Below, piece by piece: positions 23,593 through 35,236 of a DNA stretch of 64,000 bases. Below the pieces are notes generated by a model, which worked only from the letters and a program-made list of their open reading frames with translations, had not been told where the DNA came from and did no database searches. Every line of letters starts with the position of its first letter. Position 1 is the first letter of the stretch. This DNA comes from Trametes villosa (lineage: Eukaryota; Basidiomycota; Agaricomycetes; Polyporales; Polyporaceae). Location: contig PUDQ02000079.1 of the NCBI GenBank assembly GCA_002964805.2, positions 310,001 through 374,000 of the forward strand, in the 5' to 3' direction. Both the position numbers and the translations under genes were made by a program.

Positions 23593-24932
23593 ATGTCAGA
23601 CCAAGAGTTGACATCCGCGCAGCCTCTCGCCCCAGAAGCCGATGGCCTCTCAAAAGCAGAATGCTGGTGGCGCGACCATCAGACCTGGCTTGCAGAACGG
23701 GGTTACATGCTTCGGCCCCGATATCGGCCTGGCTGGACACCATCATGGCACAGTAAGGAGGGGTTCCAGATGGACTATGAGGATTGGCATAGGATGCAGG
23801 TATGCGTGCATTCCCACTCAGCTGGTTCGGAACTCTGAAAGCTGCAAGTCCAGCAAGCGCTCGTTTTAGATGCCGTTCGCATTGCAGACGACACTCTAGT
23901 GATGCTGAAACAAGTCAGGAAGAGTTCGTACCCAGAAGAGGTCGCTCTTCATCAGTATCTCCTTTCCGAGCCACTTCGCTCTGATCCTCGAAATCACACT
24001 GTACCGTTGCTGGAGGTACTAGTTGTGCCCGACGACGAGGATATCACTATTTTGGTGATGCCTCTATTCCGTGAATGCAACGACCCTGCATGGCTCACTG
24101 TCGGAGAAGCTATTGCATTCATCCATCAAATACTCGAGGTGCGTGTATCGGCATCGTCTCACGAGTCGTACAACTCATCTCATCTCTCCCCCAGGGCACG
24201 CAATTTATGCATGAGCTGCACTTTGCTCACCGGTTAGTACGAGACTCACCACCATGCTTCTCCTGCTCACCGAAAGCAGGGATTGTCAAGCTGCGAACAT
24301 CTTGTACGACCCTCGACCACTGTATCCGAATATGTTTCACCCTCGCGTCCAAGATAGGACCCGTGATTGGAACGGTTTTGCGAAGCATTCCACACGGACG
24401 CTGCACCCGGTGCAATACTTCTTCATCGACTTCGGGCTCTCCCGTCGATACAACCCCGAGGACGGTCCGCCTCGGGAGCACCCCATCCGTGGCGGGGATA
24501 AGTCCGTCCCGGAATTTCAGCCCGGGGTCTGGAACGGCGAGCTCCTCGACCCCTTCCCAACCGACATCTATTATCTTGGCAATACGATCCGGAAATATAT
24601 CATGGCCGTGAGTACCTGGAGTGCAGCTCGTCCGTACATACGCCTGACAAGAATGTTTGTAGCCATACCACGACATGGACTTCCTTGCACCTCTGGTGAA
24701 GGATATGATACAACCGGACCCCTCGAAGCGTCCGACAATTGATGACGTCGTTCTCCGTTTTGACGAACTGGTCAATTCGCTTGGGTCTCGGAAGCTGCGC
24801 TCCCGCCTCGTCCATCGCAAAGAGGACGCGGAGGACGCGTTCTTCGGGAGGATCATTCACTTTTTCCGCACCGCCTGCTACATACTGACCCGGAAACCCG
24901 CCATACCCCGCCCCTCCCAGGAATCTGCATAA
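23593..24932 (+). CDS. Protein-kinase-like protein, basidiomycete-expanded family (copy 1)
   Basis: Five exons (23593-23799, 23854-24138, 24195-24232, 24280-24607, 24663-24932) give 375 residues. The N-terminal E-C-W-W-R-D-H-Q, R-P-R-Y and W-T-P-S-W motifs are typical of a fungal kinase-like family. The kinase fold retains the ATP-lysine candidate K88 (V-M-L-K-Q-V), the catalytic loop H176-R-D-C-Q-A-A-N183 and D227-F-G. I see no glycine-rich loop. The region after DFG carries R-E-H-P-I-R-G-G-D-K and D-P-F-P-T-D-I-Y-Y-L-G-N, and a C-lobe signature (D-P-S-K-R-P-T) is present. Substrate is unknown; catalysis is possible since the key Lys, Asp and Asp are present. The next gene is a close tandem paralog with the same five-exon structure. 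Confidence 0.85.
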
Positions 24933-25617
24933 CCTACCTCCATGGATTGCTATCGTTCTCGTGCTATGTTGCTGCCTTGTATCGGTATTGTCCTGTTTTG
25001 GCTTTCGCAATCTACCCTGTTGTACTCGCATGCTCATTTGCAACGCGTCCTCTTGTTCTCTGTTGAATAGCGGGGCCCGCCCTCCCCGGCAACGGAAGAT
25101 CATATGCACGCGCGTTAGCGATGCCTTCGACTGGCAGTGCTCGTAGTGCTCTGATGCGCCTATACTTACCCTGGTGAGTCGCGCGCAAGAGAACACCGGC
25201 CATGTCTATATGCAACTCTCCGCGCATTCAAGTATTTGCCGCTCTGCCATCGCTGGGTTGAGCTTACAAGGGACTAATGATATGTCCTTGCACATCCGAG
25301 CCCGTATGGCCATGCCGAAGACCTGAAATGAACGTAGTAATGCCGTTACGCGCGTGGTGTAGAAGGAAGACCGCCGAAAGCACGGCAGCATAAACTTGTT
25401 GTCTTTCGAGTGAGTGGCTAATCTACGCACCAGTATTTGGCTGTATTTGTTGCTGTAGTTGTAAGCGCCTGTTCACTATTGGGCCGGCAACCGTTGCCCA
25501 GGTTATGAAACATGGCGGTGATGAAGAGCGGCGTCGCTTGCACGAGCGTTGAGTCTAACCGCCATATGATTGTCGAAGGCCATTCCCGTTCACTTGCCTC
25601 CTCTATATGCTCCCATC
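24933..25617. other. Spacer between tandem kinase-like genes
   Basis: 685 nt carrying the 3' end of copy 1 and the promoter of copy 2. No conserved frame. The first 100 nt resemble the start of the region downstream of copy 2 (both have a CCATGGATTGCT-TTCGTTCTC segment, near 24940 and 26970), so the duplication included 3' flanking DNA. Confidence 0.55.
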
Positions 25618-26957
25618 ATGACCAGCGCACTTGCGCCTAATGAGTCTCGTCTAGCTGCACTCCATCAGTCATCCAGTCCAGAGCTGGACAAACTTACGGA
25701 AGACGAATGCTGGTGGCGCGACCATCAGGGTTGGCTCGCGCAACGGGGTTACACGCTACGGCCTCGGTACCAGCCGGATTGGGCGCCCTCGTGGAAACCC
25801 ACCGAGTTCAACAGATGGAGGCACGAGGACTGGAACCGCTCTTCCGTAAGTGCGTTCCAGCTCAGACGGGCCGGGACTCTGACACCAAGATGACCAGCGA
25901 GCTTACCTCTTGGACGCCGTACGCGTTTCAGACAATAGTTTAGTGATGTTAAAGCAAGTGAAGAAAAGCTGGTTTCCAGAGGAGGTGACTCTACATCAGT
26001 ATCTCCTCTCTGAGCCCCTTCGGTCAGACCCACGAAACCACACTGTGCCGCTACTCGAAGTTGTGGAAGTGCCAGATGACGAGGATATCACTATCCTGGT
26101 CCTCCCTCTCTACCGCGGCTGCGACGACCCTGCTTGGCTCACCGTGGGTGAGGTTATTGGATTCATTACCCAGGTTCTCGAGGCGAGTATCACGCAACGT
26201 CGGAAGCTACACGGCTCTTACCTGCTACGCTATCTAGGGCGCACAATTCATGCATGAACTACACTTTGCACACAGGTACGTCCAGCCTTCTTTCACATTC
26301 CTACCTCTCTCATGGTACCAGAGATTGTCAAGCCCCGAACATACTGTACGATCCCCAACCAATGTACCCCGACATGTTTCATCCCATCGTTCCCGAGAGG
26401 TCCCGAAACTGGAAGGGATCTGCGAAGCACTCCACGCGAACACTGCACCCTGTCAAGTACTATTATATCGACTTTGGACTGTCTCGTCGGTATGATCCCA
26501 AGGACGGCCCACCACGGGAGCATCCCATCCGCGGAGGGGATAAAACCGTTCCGGAATTCCAGAACTGGAATGGGGAACTTCTCGACCCCTTCCCCACAGA
26601 TATATACTATCTTGGCAACATGATCCGCATGGATATCATCAAGGTATGTCGTATTCAGAGCTCGGCGTTCGTTCTCTCACTCAACATAATCTCGCGCAGA
26701 ACTACCGCGGCATCGACTTCCTTGGCCCTCTTGTAGAGGACATGGTGCAAGACGATCCCTCGAAGCGTCCGGCAATACTAGAGGTCGTCCGCCGCTTTGA
26801 CGAGCTGGTGAAATCGCTTGGGTCCTGGAGATTGCGCTCCCGACTAATCCCTCGCAAGGAAGACGCTGGCGATGCCTTCTTCCGAGGTGTTGCTCACGCT
26901 TTCCGCACTGTTCGTTACGTGCTGACTCGGAAACCTGCCATACCCCTTCCCACCTGA
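25618..26957 (+). CDS. Protein-kinase-like protein, basidiomycete-expanded family (copy 2)
   Basis: Five exons (25618-25845, 25898-26182, 26238-26275, 26322-26643, 26700-26957) give 376 residues. Exons 2 and 3 have exactly the same lengths as in copy 1 (285 and 38 nt). Exon 4 is 6 nt shorter. The same motifs are present: WWRDHQ, V-M-L-K-Q-V, H-R-D-C-Q-A-P-N, I-D-F-G-L-S-R-R-Y, and D-P-S-K-R-P in the C-lobe. Intron 2 begins GC rather than GT (CTCGAG|GCGAGT) and ends CTAG, a GC-AG intron where copy 1 has GT. The start is the first ATG of the exon. The pair arose by tandem duplication; their function is not known to me. Confidence 0.85.
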
Positions 26958-27983
26958 CCCGTTGAACGACCCATGGATTGCTTTCGTTCTCACGCTATGC
27001 TGCTTGTACCCGTACGCCTTGTCTCCTGCTTTCGACTGCTGCAATCTACCGGCTTGATACTGTGCAATTCTCTTGTGATCCCGATGGAGTGCTTGCTGGA
27101 ACTGAGCTTCGCGTAAACAACGTCAAGACGTCGAAACTCGTGGGGGAGAAGACCACGCGTGCACCATTCAGCGAAGCTATCTCCGAACCTCTAGCATTCT
27201 AGCGGCTTGAGTCGGGGTCGGGTGCTCTGATGGGTGCAATCTGGGGAACAACGACTGTGGCATTGTCTGGATGAAGCATCCCGCGCATCCAGGAGATGAA
27301 TGAGCGGCCATTACGACCGTCGGTTCCCTAGGTAGCTCTTGACGACCGTGATTATGGTACATGAGAGCTAGGGCGGCCGTTGACGTCTCCCTGTCCTCAA
27401 GGCCTCACAGCCGTGTTCACCAGAACCCCCACCCGTGGCGCCTTCTACGGGCTCGTCTCTTGTTGGATTTCCGACCTCGTGCCTGGCCTTGAAAGGAGAA
27501 CGAACTCGGATTGAAGGCGCGATTCCAAATTGGCTCTATTCGAAGACTCTTACATCTATAACACTAGCCATCGCACAGGGCTTTTACGCGTCCCCAGCCA
27601 AATGAAATAGTTACGACTGGGAGGGCGTCGAGGATGTCGTACACGACGTTGTCGCTCGACTCAGATCGACACGGAGTCCGAAGGCTACTGCACCAGCGCT
27701 TATATCATAGGCTTGGCGCCATTAGAGTGTCTTCAGTAGATTAGATAAGATCTTCTCCGTAAATTTCGTGAAGTAGCCGCATGCCTGAGCTTCAGCAGGC
27801 TTCAGCATACACTCCAGCTCTTCCTACACGCCAATTTGCTCTCTCTGGGCCGAAATTCATTCGCGATCAAACGCACTAGTGCGGTTAAAAGGGCAGATTG
27901 AGGGATAGACCCGAGGATCATCGACATACCACCGCGATCGACCGCAACGCTTTGGACTCGAAGCTACCGCGCCATCAGGAGAC
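26958..27983. other. Intergenic region before TSR1, no gene recognised
   Basis: About 1 kb. The beginning resembles the copy 1 3' flank. The rest has no open frame of note, no terminal repeats and no recognisable RNA gene. It would contain the TSR1 promoter. Confidence 0.5.
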
Positions 27984-30888
27984 ATGACAGAGTCGGCTCA
28001 CCACCATCGGCCCACGCTCAAGCAGGTGTGTATGTATGTGATGGAGAAGTCATCATGCCGCTAACGCTGCCCGATGTGCCTGCAGAAAAACAAGTCCTTC
28101 AAGTCGAAGCATGCCACTAAAAGCTCTCTGAAGGAGGTCGCGAAGGGTGCGGGTTTTACCTGCACAGACCACTGTCCCAGATGCTAACAGCATGTTAGGG
28201 CGCACGCAGCGCCAGTCGCCCAAAGCGCGCCCCGCCGCGAACGCGGCGGCCGCGCAGCTTCGCACGAACCGCCGCAACAACGCGAAGCAAGCCCAGCTGA
28301 AGAAACGCCAGAGCCTCGTTTCCGCTACGCGCATCTTCAGCGGAACAGATGGCGCCCCGCGGATAGTGGCCATCGTCCCCCTCACGGAAGACGTGAACGC
28401 ACGGGATGTGAGCTCCCGCCTCGCGCAGGCGATAGATGGAACGCTTGAGGAGGATCCCGCGACGGGCCTGCAAAAACTCAGGTACGTTTGTGTACGTCCG
28501 TAGCACACCACACGGCTCAGCCTGATACAAGGAGTACAGAGCGGATCGCTTCAAAACCTCCGCCCAGTTCATCCCACTGGTCTATAGGCAGATGTATGCC
28601 GCCCTGGACGCATGCAAGGTCGCAGACTATGTCATCTTCGTCCTCTCGCCCAACGTCGAAGTCGACCAGTGGGGAGACACCCTCCTCCGTACCCTCCAAG
28701 CCCAAGGTCTCCCCGAAGTCATCACGGTGGTCGCTTCCGAGGAGCCCATGGAGGCCAAAGAAAAGTCGGGCGTCATGAAGTCGCTGCTGTCCTTCATCCA
28801 GTACTTTGTGCCCAGCCAGGCACGGGTATATGACATGCACCACGCCTCGGACGCGCTGAACGCCATCAGGGCGCTTTGCGAAGGGAAGCCCTCGGACGTG
28901 AAGTGGAGAGAGGGTCGGTCGTGGATCCTGGGCGAGAAGATCGACTGGGTCGACGGCGTGCTCGGCGTGACCGGAGTCGTCCGGGGCGCACATCTCTCCG
29001 CGAACAGACTTGTGCACCTTCCGAATTATGGGGACTTCCAGATCGCGAAGGTATGTGCCTATAGTCATTCTCATCTCGTGTCAGTTGTGCTGACTTTACT
29101 GGCGTAGATCGTCTCAGCGCCGCTTCCCCGACAATCCAAGTCTGGCGCGGTAGCGACCATGGAGGTCGAGCCCCAGCTACTCGCCGAACCCGATGCCGAG
29201 GAGGCCGATTCCTTGGTCTCTAGCAACGACCCCGACGACATGGCGAACGAGCAGACCTGGCCGACGGAGGAGGAGATGCAGAACGGCGCCAACGGGCACG
29301 ACGATGCGATACCGGACGCCAAGGTGGGCACCACGCCCAAGAGGGTCCGCAAGGTCCCGAAGGGCATGAGCGAGTACCAGGCGGCATGGATCATCGACGA
29401 GAGCGACGAGGATTGCGAGGACGGCGAAGGCGAAGACGGCGAGGGCACCGGCGGGGAGGTCGAGATGGACGAGGCGGAGGAGGAGGAGATGGTCGAGCTC
29501 CCAACCGAGGACACCGAGATGGAGACCGACGGCAGGCGAAGCGTCGCCTTCCAGGATCTTGATGCAGATGAGGAAGAGCGACAGTAAGCACGCTCCCTCA
29601 GTCTCTCAAGCTCACGGTCGCTGACTTCAGTTTCAACAGACTCCAGTCATGGCGGAATCGGAAACGTGAGGAGGAAGACGACGCCGCGTTCCCGGACGAG
29701 ATCGACACCCCGCTCGACGTGTCCGCACGAACACGGTTCCAGCGCTACCGCGGCCTGCGTTCGTTCCGGACGAGTCCCTGGGACCCGTACGAGAACCTGC
29801 CAAGGGACTACGCTCGGATATTCCAGTTCGAGGACTTCAAGCGCACAGAGCGGGCGGTGAAGCGTCGTGCGGACGAGGAGTTTGGTGTCGAGGTGAGTAC
29901 TCATATCACCATTCCTGGGAGCATTCACTCAAACACGGCAAATCACTCAGGCGGGTACCCGTGTAACGATATACCTCAGCGAGGTCCCCAAAGAAGCCGC
30001 GCAGGTCGTCCCTGGGCGGCCATTCGTTGCCTTCAGTCTTCTACAGCACGAGCACAAAAAGACCGTACTCAACTTCGCCGTCCAGCGGAATACCGAGTAC
30101 GACGGATCCGTGCGTTCGAAGGTAAGCCTCAATAGTGGGCGTCACAACCGCTAGCTCTAATACCGTACTCGTAGGACCCCCTCATCCTTTGCCTGGGCCC
30201 CCGGAGGTTGCGTGTCAACCCCATATACAGCCAACACCTCCGCGGCGGCGGGAAGGGCGCGAACAACGTGCACAAGTTTGAGCGTTACCTCCGTCATGGC
30301 GTCACCGACGTTGCCACGATCTATGGACCGGTCGTGTACGGCAAGCAGCCATGCACGCTCCTGCGTGAGACGGATGACCCCCAAGGTATGCTTCAAGCAG
30401 CGCCTCATATCCCGTATAGTTATGCTAACGGCGCAACTAGCGCCTGAGCTTGTCGCGATGGGCAGCTTCCTGAGCCCTGACACGACGCGCATCGTCGCGA
30501 AGCGCCTCGTCCTCACCGGCCACCCGTTCAAGATCCACAAAAAGACGGCGACGATCCGCTACATGTTCTTCAACCGCGGTACGTCTCCCCCCTTTTCCCC
30601 GCTATGTACCCCTCGCTCATTGTTCCAATCGTTGCAGACGACGTGGAGTACTTCAAGCCGATCCAGCTGCACACGAAGTACGGCCGGACGGGGCACATCA
30701 AGGAGCCGCTCGGCACGCACGGGTACTACAAGGCGCACTTCGACGGACCGATCAGCCAGATGGACACCGTGTGCATGTCGCTGTACAAGCGCGTGTACCC
30801 GAAGTGGAGCGAGGTTTGGAAGGAAGGCGGGCCTGCTCCCGCTGTCAATGGCAAGGGCGGGGACGACGGGGACGCGATGGAAGAGTAG
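27984..30888 (+). CDS. TSR1: 40S ribosome biogenesis protein TSR1
   Basis: Ten exons (27984-28025, 28086-28146, 28199-28481, 28540-29050, 29108-29583, 29640-29892, 29951-30121, 30175-30385, 30441-30578, 30638-30888) give 798 residues with all phases matching. The basic N-terminus ([17 protein letters not shown]) is that of Tsr1/Bms1. A GTPase-like domain lacking functional G motifs follows. The middle is acidic (E-D-E-D runs about residues 390-470). The C-terminal half contains [34 protein letters not shown] and L-Y-K-R-V-Y-P-K-W, all standard for Tsr1. The protein binds late pre-40S particles and blocks premature subunit joining. Length agrees with yeast and human proteins (about 790-805). 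Confidence 0.95.
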
Positions 30889-31088
30889 ATGAAGTTGGTG
30901 TCGTATGTGTTGGATATCATGTTGTATCGATTCCGCCAGCTATCTGTGCTACCAATGTGGAAGCATTATCAATGGGATCTCGGCGAACACGCATGTAGAA
31001 GCAACAGCACATGGGTGGGCAATATGTGTGGTATATTCCTCGAGGAGTAGCAGCGTTCTACGGGTATCATAGTCACTTAGGAGCCGCC

Positions 31089-34000
31089 TCACATGGGCAT
31101 CGTCTCCCGCCTGAGCCCAAAGCTCACAAACCGCTTGAAGTCCGAGAACACCTCCCTTCCCCTCGTCCCGTCCTGCTTCGGCGGCGTGTCCGAGCCGCTC
31201 GACGGCGCGCCCGCAAGCGGCGGCGACGACAGCGCCGCGAGCAGGCTCTCGCCCGTGCCGCCCCCAGGCAGGAGCGACACGCGGCTGCTGCCCGGGCTCG
31301 TGAGCGTCGCGACCTGGCCGGGGTCCATGTCGAGCGAGGAGAGGAAGGAGGTGCTCTCGAGCTCGCTCTTCGTGCTCGTCACGGTTAGGAAGGAGTCGAG
31401 CAGGTCGTTCTGCTCCGCCTTGGGCGTGCCCTTGAGGTCGAGGATCTTCTGGAAGTTGGAGAAGGAGGCGTCGCCGATCACGAGCGTGTAGTTCAGGATG
31501 AAGCCCTCCGCCGGGTCCTAAGGGGACGGTGAGCGGCGGGCGGTTGTGGAGCGAGTGCAAGAATGGGTACGTACGACTGGCGTTACGATGACCTTTAGGA
31601 GAGCTTCGAGGCGGGTTGTGTGCTTCGTTACGCTCTTGGTGTAGCTAGACAAGGTGGATCAGAGAAGATCCAGTCAGCCATAACATGGCAGGCTCACTTC
31701 GTCGTGATCAGCGCTTCTCCAGGTACTTTCAGGAGACAAGCCTTGATGGCTTGTAGGTCGATCAAGAGCTACGTGCACCGATCAGAAACGCTATTCACAC
31801 AGAAAGACAAGAGCATCCTCACCTGCTCAGCACCCGTCTCCAGCAGCGGCCGGCTCTTCACCAGCGCGTTCGTGAACTTCGCCAACACGGCGCTGCAAAT
31901 ACACATTCAGCCACCCCGTTCCTCAGCACACTCGGGAGAAAAAGCGTACTTCGCAGCCTTGTCGAAGAAATTGCGCAGGTACTTCTTCTGCTCGACGAGC
32001 GGTTTCACCGTCTCCGCGACCTCTTCGATCGCTTTCACGAGCGGCTCGACGTACGCGGACTGGCCGCTGACGTGCTTCACCGTCGCCCACGGCGTGCGCG
32101 AGAGCGTCGTGAGTGCCGAGTCGCACGCCGAGTCGAGCTCGCGGAGCATGACGATGATAGCGGCGGAAATCGCACTGGCATGGATAAGAGTCAGCACAGT
32201 GCGGTTCCGAATAAGAGTTACGACAAGTACCTGACGAAGAGGTCGCGCTCATCCTGTAGCGTGATCTGCTCCTTGAAGGCCTCGTCGCACTTAGCACGAA
32301 TGTTCTCTTCCAGCTCGAGCGCCGTGGTCTGGCAGTAGTCCGCAGTGTTGATGAGCGTGCATGCGCTCTTGAGCTCAGAGACGTCGTAGCGCGCGTCCAT
32401 GGACTTCCGCCCAAAGGTCGAAGGCCTGCGAACACGTTCAGTGTGGTCCCCAGTATCAAGGCGGAATAGGCTCACTTCTTCATACTCGCCACCAAGACCT
32501 CCTCTGCAGCTCGAACTCAGCATGTAGTGCCGGCCTAGTCGTTTTGAGGAAGACGTACCAGCATAAATGCGGAGCCACTTCTTGAATAAGCCGCACAAAT
32601 CATAGAGCGGCTGGCCCGTAAAGAGCTTCGCGCACTGGTCCAGCGTCTGCGCATAGAAGTAGAACAACTCGGTCGACGACGGGAGCACGAGGACCGGCGG
32701 CGCGCCATCTTCGTCGGAGGCCCCGGAGGTGGAGGTGGCCTCCAGTGACGAGCGAGACTTGGGCCCTCGATACTGTGAGAGCATGTCGGAGAGCACTCTG
32801 CGTGTGCCGTGAGTTTGAGGAATCTTTCAGGAGTGGATGCGGCGTACTTGTCCTGAGCGTCGATGAACACGCCCATATGCGGCTCGAATGCGGATGTGAT
32901 CGGCTTTGATGGGCGTGTCGCGTTTGACGGAGTGGTCGCCTTCAAGAGTTCCCGTACCTGCGAGACGAGACATGAGAAGACGCGCCGCAGGCAGTACCAT
33001 CTATCATAGACCCACCGATGTGCCGAATTTCCTCGCAATAGAAGACTCGAACTCCATGGTTTCCTGGAGGGTATCGAGTAGCTGCTTCACAGTGAGCTTG
33101 GATCCTGCCTTCGATAACAGTGCAGTCATGTCGTCTCTGTGGAAGTCTGGTGAGAACACCCGTCGCTTTAAAGGGTCTATGCGGGATGCACCTCGTAATC
33201 TCGATAAACTTGGCTGTCAGGGACCACCCCACCTTCCACTCGGCGGGAAACACTCTCCCTTGCTCCGTTTCGTGCGTGTGCAGTAACCGGCGGAACCACG
33301 CAAATCGGCGAGAGAGATTATCAAGCTGCCCTGCCTCGTCTGTTGCGCGGAATATCCGCCGGTACTCCTTCAGTTCCAAGGCGACGTAGCGGTCTACGAA
33401 TTGGGTGCGAATCTCCGGTCCCAAGACGTCGACCACGAGACACGCGTCCGCAATGACCGAAGGCTTAATGGGTTTCGCAGGGTCCTGCATGTAGCTGCAG
33501 GAGTTTCAGCCAACACTTCGAAATGAAGGGATGTCAAAAAGCTGACAACTTGTCCCAGTCTGCGTCTATCATAGTACGCAGCTCGCTCTGGATTTCTTGG
33601 GTGCGCCGTGATAGTTGTGCTATTCGTTGGACCGACGTGTATGGCTTGAACGAGGCGCTAATCTGCTTCACTGCCTGCCGAAAGCCGTCAGTATGTGGGC
33701 CTTCCGTGTTGTCTACATGACGCGGGCGTACCGCGAGGGATTGCACGATCTCATGATACTTGCGTTCCTGAATCTGGTCTTCCAACTGACCCAGGACATT
33801 GACTATAACCACCGTCAGCGGCGACATATTGAAGGATACACTCAGCAACATACCTAGCATCTGCAGCCTCTTCAGCGTAGTCATACTCAGAATGAGGTTC
33901 TTCTTCGCCAGGTCCAGGACCTGGATCTCCTTCGTGATATTCCGCACCACGGCCTCAGACTCAGTCGCCTTCTCCCGTATGCGCGACATCTGGCCAAGCA

Positions 34001-34472
34001 AGTCCTAGGTTGCGCGCCAGGTGAACGGCTGCGTGGATTGGACGTTGTGGGGGCGTAGGGAGTGCGCGTGCCAACTCACCGAGATCATCTCCTGGATGAG
34101 CTGCATCCGGCTCGGGTCCTGGTCTTTGCGCAGCTCTTCTCGCAGCGAGTCGATCTCGTTCTGCAGCGCGCGTTCGTTCTCGGCCAGCCGGGCTTGCACG
34201 GCTTCAAGCTGTCCGAGCGCAGCCTCTACAGGTCCTGGTCACCTACTGCGGGGTTAGATGAGGACGACAAGGGTGAACGTACCGTCGGGGAAGTAGTCAT
34301 TGAGCACGCCTACTGAGTTGAAGTCGTTTGTGAGCCTGTCCAGGGGGTCCGCGTCCGCGCGCCCGTGCAAGTCGAGGATGCGCTCTATGGACAAGATGAG
34401 TTCCGGAGGGAGTTCATCCTCCCGCAGCCGGAATGCGGGCGCAGATGTGCGGCTTCCTTCAGCAGTAGCCAT
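31089..34472 (-). CDS. VPS53: GARP/EARP complex subunit VPS53
   Basis: Sixteen exons with short introns yield 848 residues in frame. Starts on the minus strand are 34472, 34225, 34004, 33802, 33674, 33494, 33136, 32957, 32797, 32503, 32425, 32174, 31892, 31768, 31644 and 31517. Recognisable blocks are L-N-D-Y-F-P-D-E-A-A-L, the coiled coil I-R-E-K-A-T-E-S-E-A-V-V, the I-Q-V-L-D-L-A-K-K-N-L-I motif, L-K-R-L-Q-M-L, F-Y-M-Q-D-P-A-K-P and R-D-D-M-T-A-L-L-S-K-A-G. The C-terminal N-Y-T-L-V-I-G-D and F-Q-K-I-L-D-L-K-G also fit. VPS53 is a core subunit of the tether that captures endosome-derived vesicles at the trans-Golgi network. Exon 10 is only 28 nt. The C-terminal 60 residues are a Ser/Pro/Gly-rich extension. 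A transposon-like element sits 144 bp upstream of its start codon. Confidence 0.94.
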
Positions 34473-34616
34473 AGTGTCTTGTGCGGGTCGTCTACAAGCC
34501 TCCGCGGCGAGTAAGGATGCGCTGAGGCGGGGTCGCGTCGGGGTCGGTGGTCGGGAGCAAGGCGCGTCTCCGGGCCGCCGCCTGCGCAGTACTTACTGAT
34601 CGAGCTGGGGGCTTGG

Positions 34617-35157
34617 CTAGTGTTCGAGGCAAAACGCTGCCATTCTGCCGCGGGCAATTGCCAGGCGGCATTTGCCATTCTGCCGAGCGAGGGCCCCGGC
34701 AGAATCTGGCAGAAGGTAAGCGCCCTGGGGGCTTATAGCCCTACAAACTCGTAAAACCTTGTCATGAGGGTGCTCTTACACGTCCCAGATCCCATTAGAT
34801 TGCGCATACCGCATGGTTAGCCTGCTGTAGCGAGCACCCAGCTCATAGTTCGCTTTTGCGGAGGTATCCGAGACGGGCGCCTTTCTCAAGTGGCGCCGTC
34901 CCAGTGAGGTGACGTCGCATCTAAGTAACAGTTAGTATGCACAACGATAACTCCAGGACCAAACACAGGCCTAAAAATGTTGCAATCAACACTTCTAGGC
35001 CTGTATTTGTTGCCTGGCAAGATTCTATCCATGCAATTGCGAAGCTGCAGGAGTTTAAGCGCCTAAAGTTCTGCCAACATTTGCCGGCCCTGGCAAAAGC
35101 CGTTCTGCCATTTCTGCCGGCAGAATCTACCCAAAACAGTTCTGCCCTGTACACTAG
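34617..35157. mobile_element. 541-bp MITE-like element with terminal inverted repeats
   Basis: The left end (CTAGTGTTCGAGGCAAAAC) and the inverted right end (CTAGTGTACAGGGCAGAAC) agree at about 15 of the first 20 bases. The element is flanked by identical hexamers GCTTGG at 34611-34616 and 35158-35163, the expected look of a target-site duplication. Interior sequence carries repeated TTCTGCC/GGCAGAA words, including a perfect palindrome at 35112-35125 and a facing pair around 34677-34705. It has no transposase open frame, so it would be non-autonomous. It lies in the shared promoter region of VPS53 and the MBIP-like gene. A 6-bp duplication is not diagnostic of a common superfamily. Confidence 0.72.
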
Positions 35158-35236
35158 GCTTGGCACGTCACGTCTTGCTGCTCGCGCCGGCGGTGGCGGC
35201 AATTTCCTTTCTCAGAATTTCTTGCCTCCTCCCTCC

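Noticed and set aside
34937..35236. N-terminal extension of the MBIP-like protein
   Set aside because: The extension lies largely within the MITE-like element and has a codon pattern unlike the downstream domain. The ATG at 35237 is preferred.
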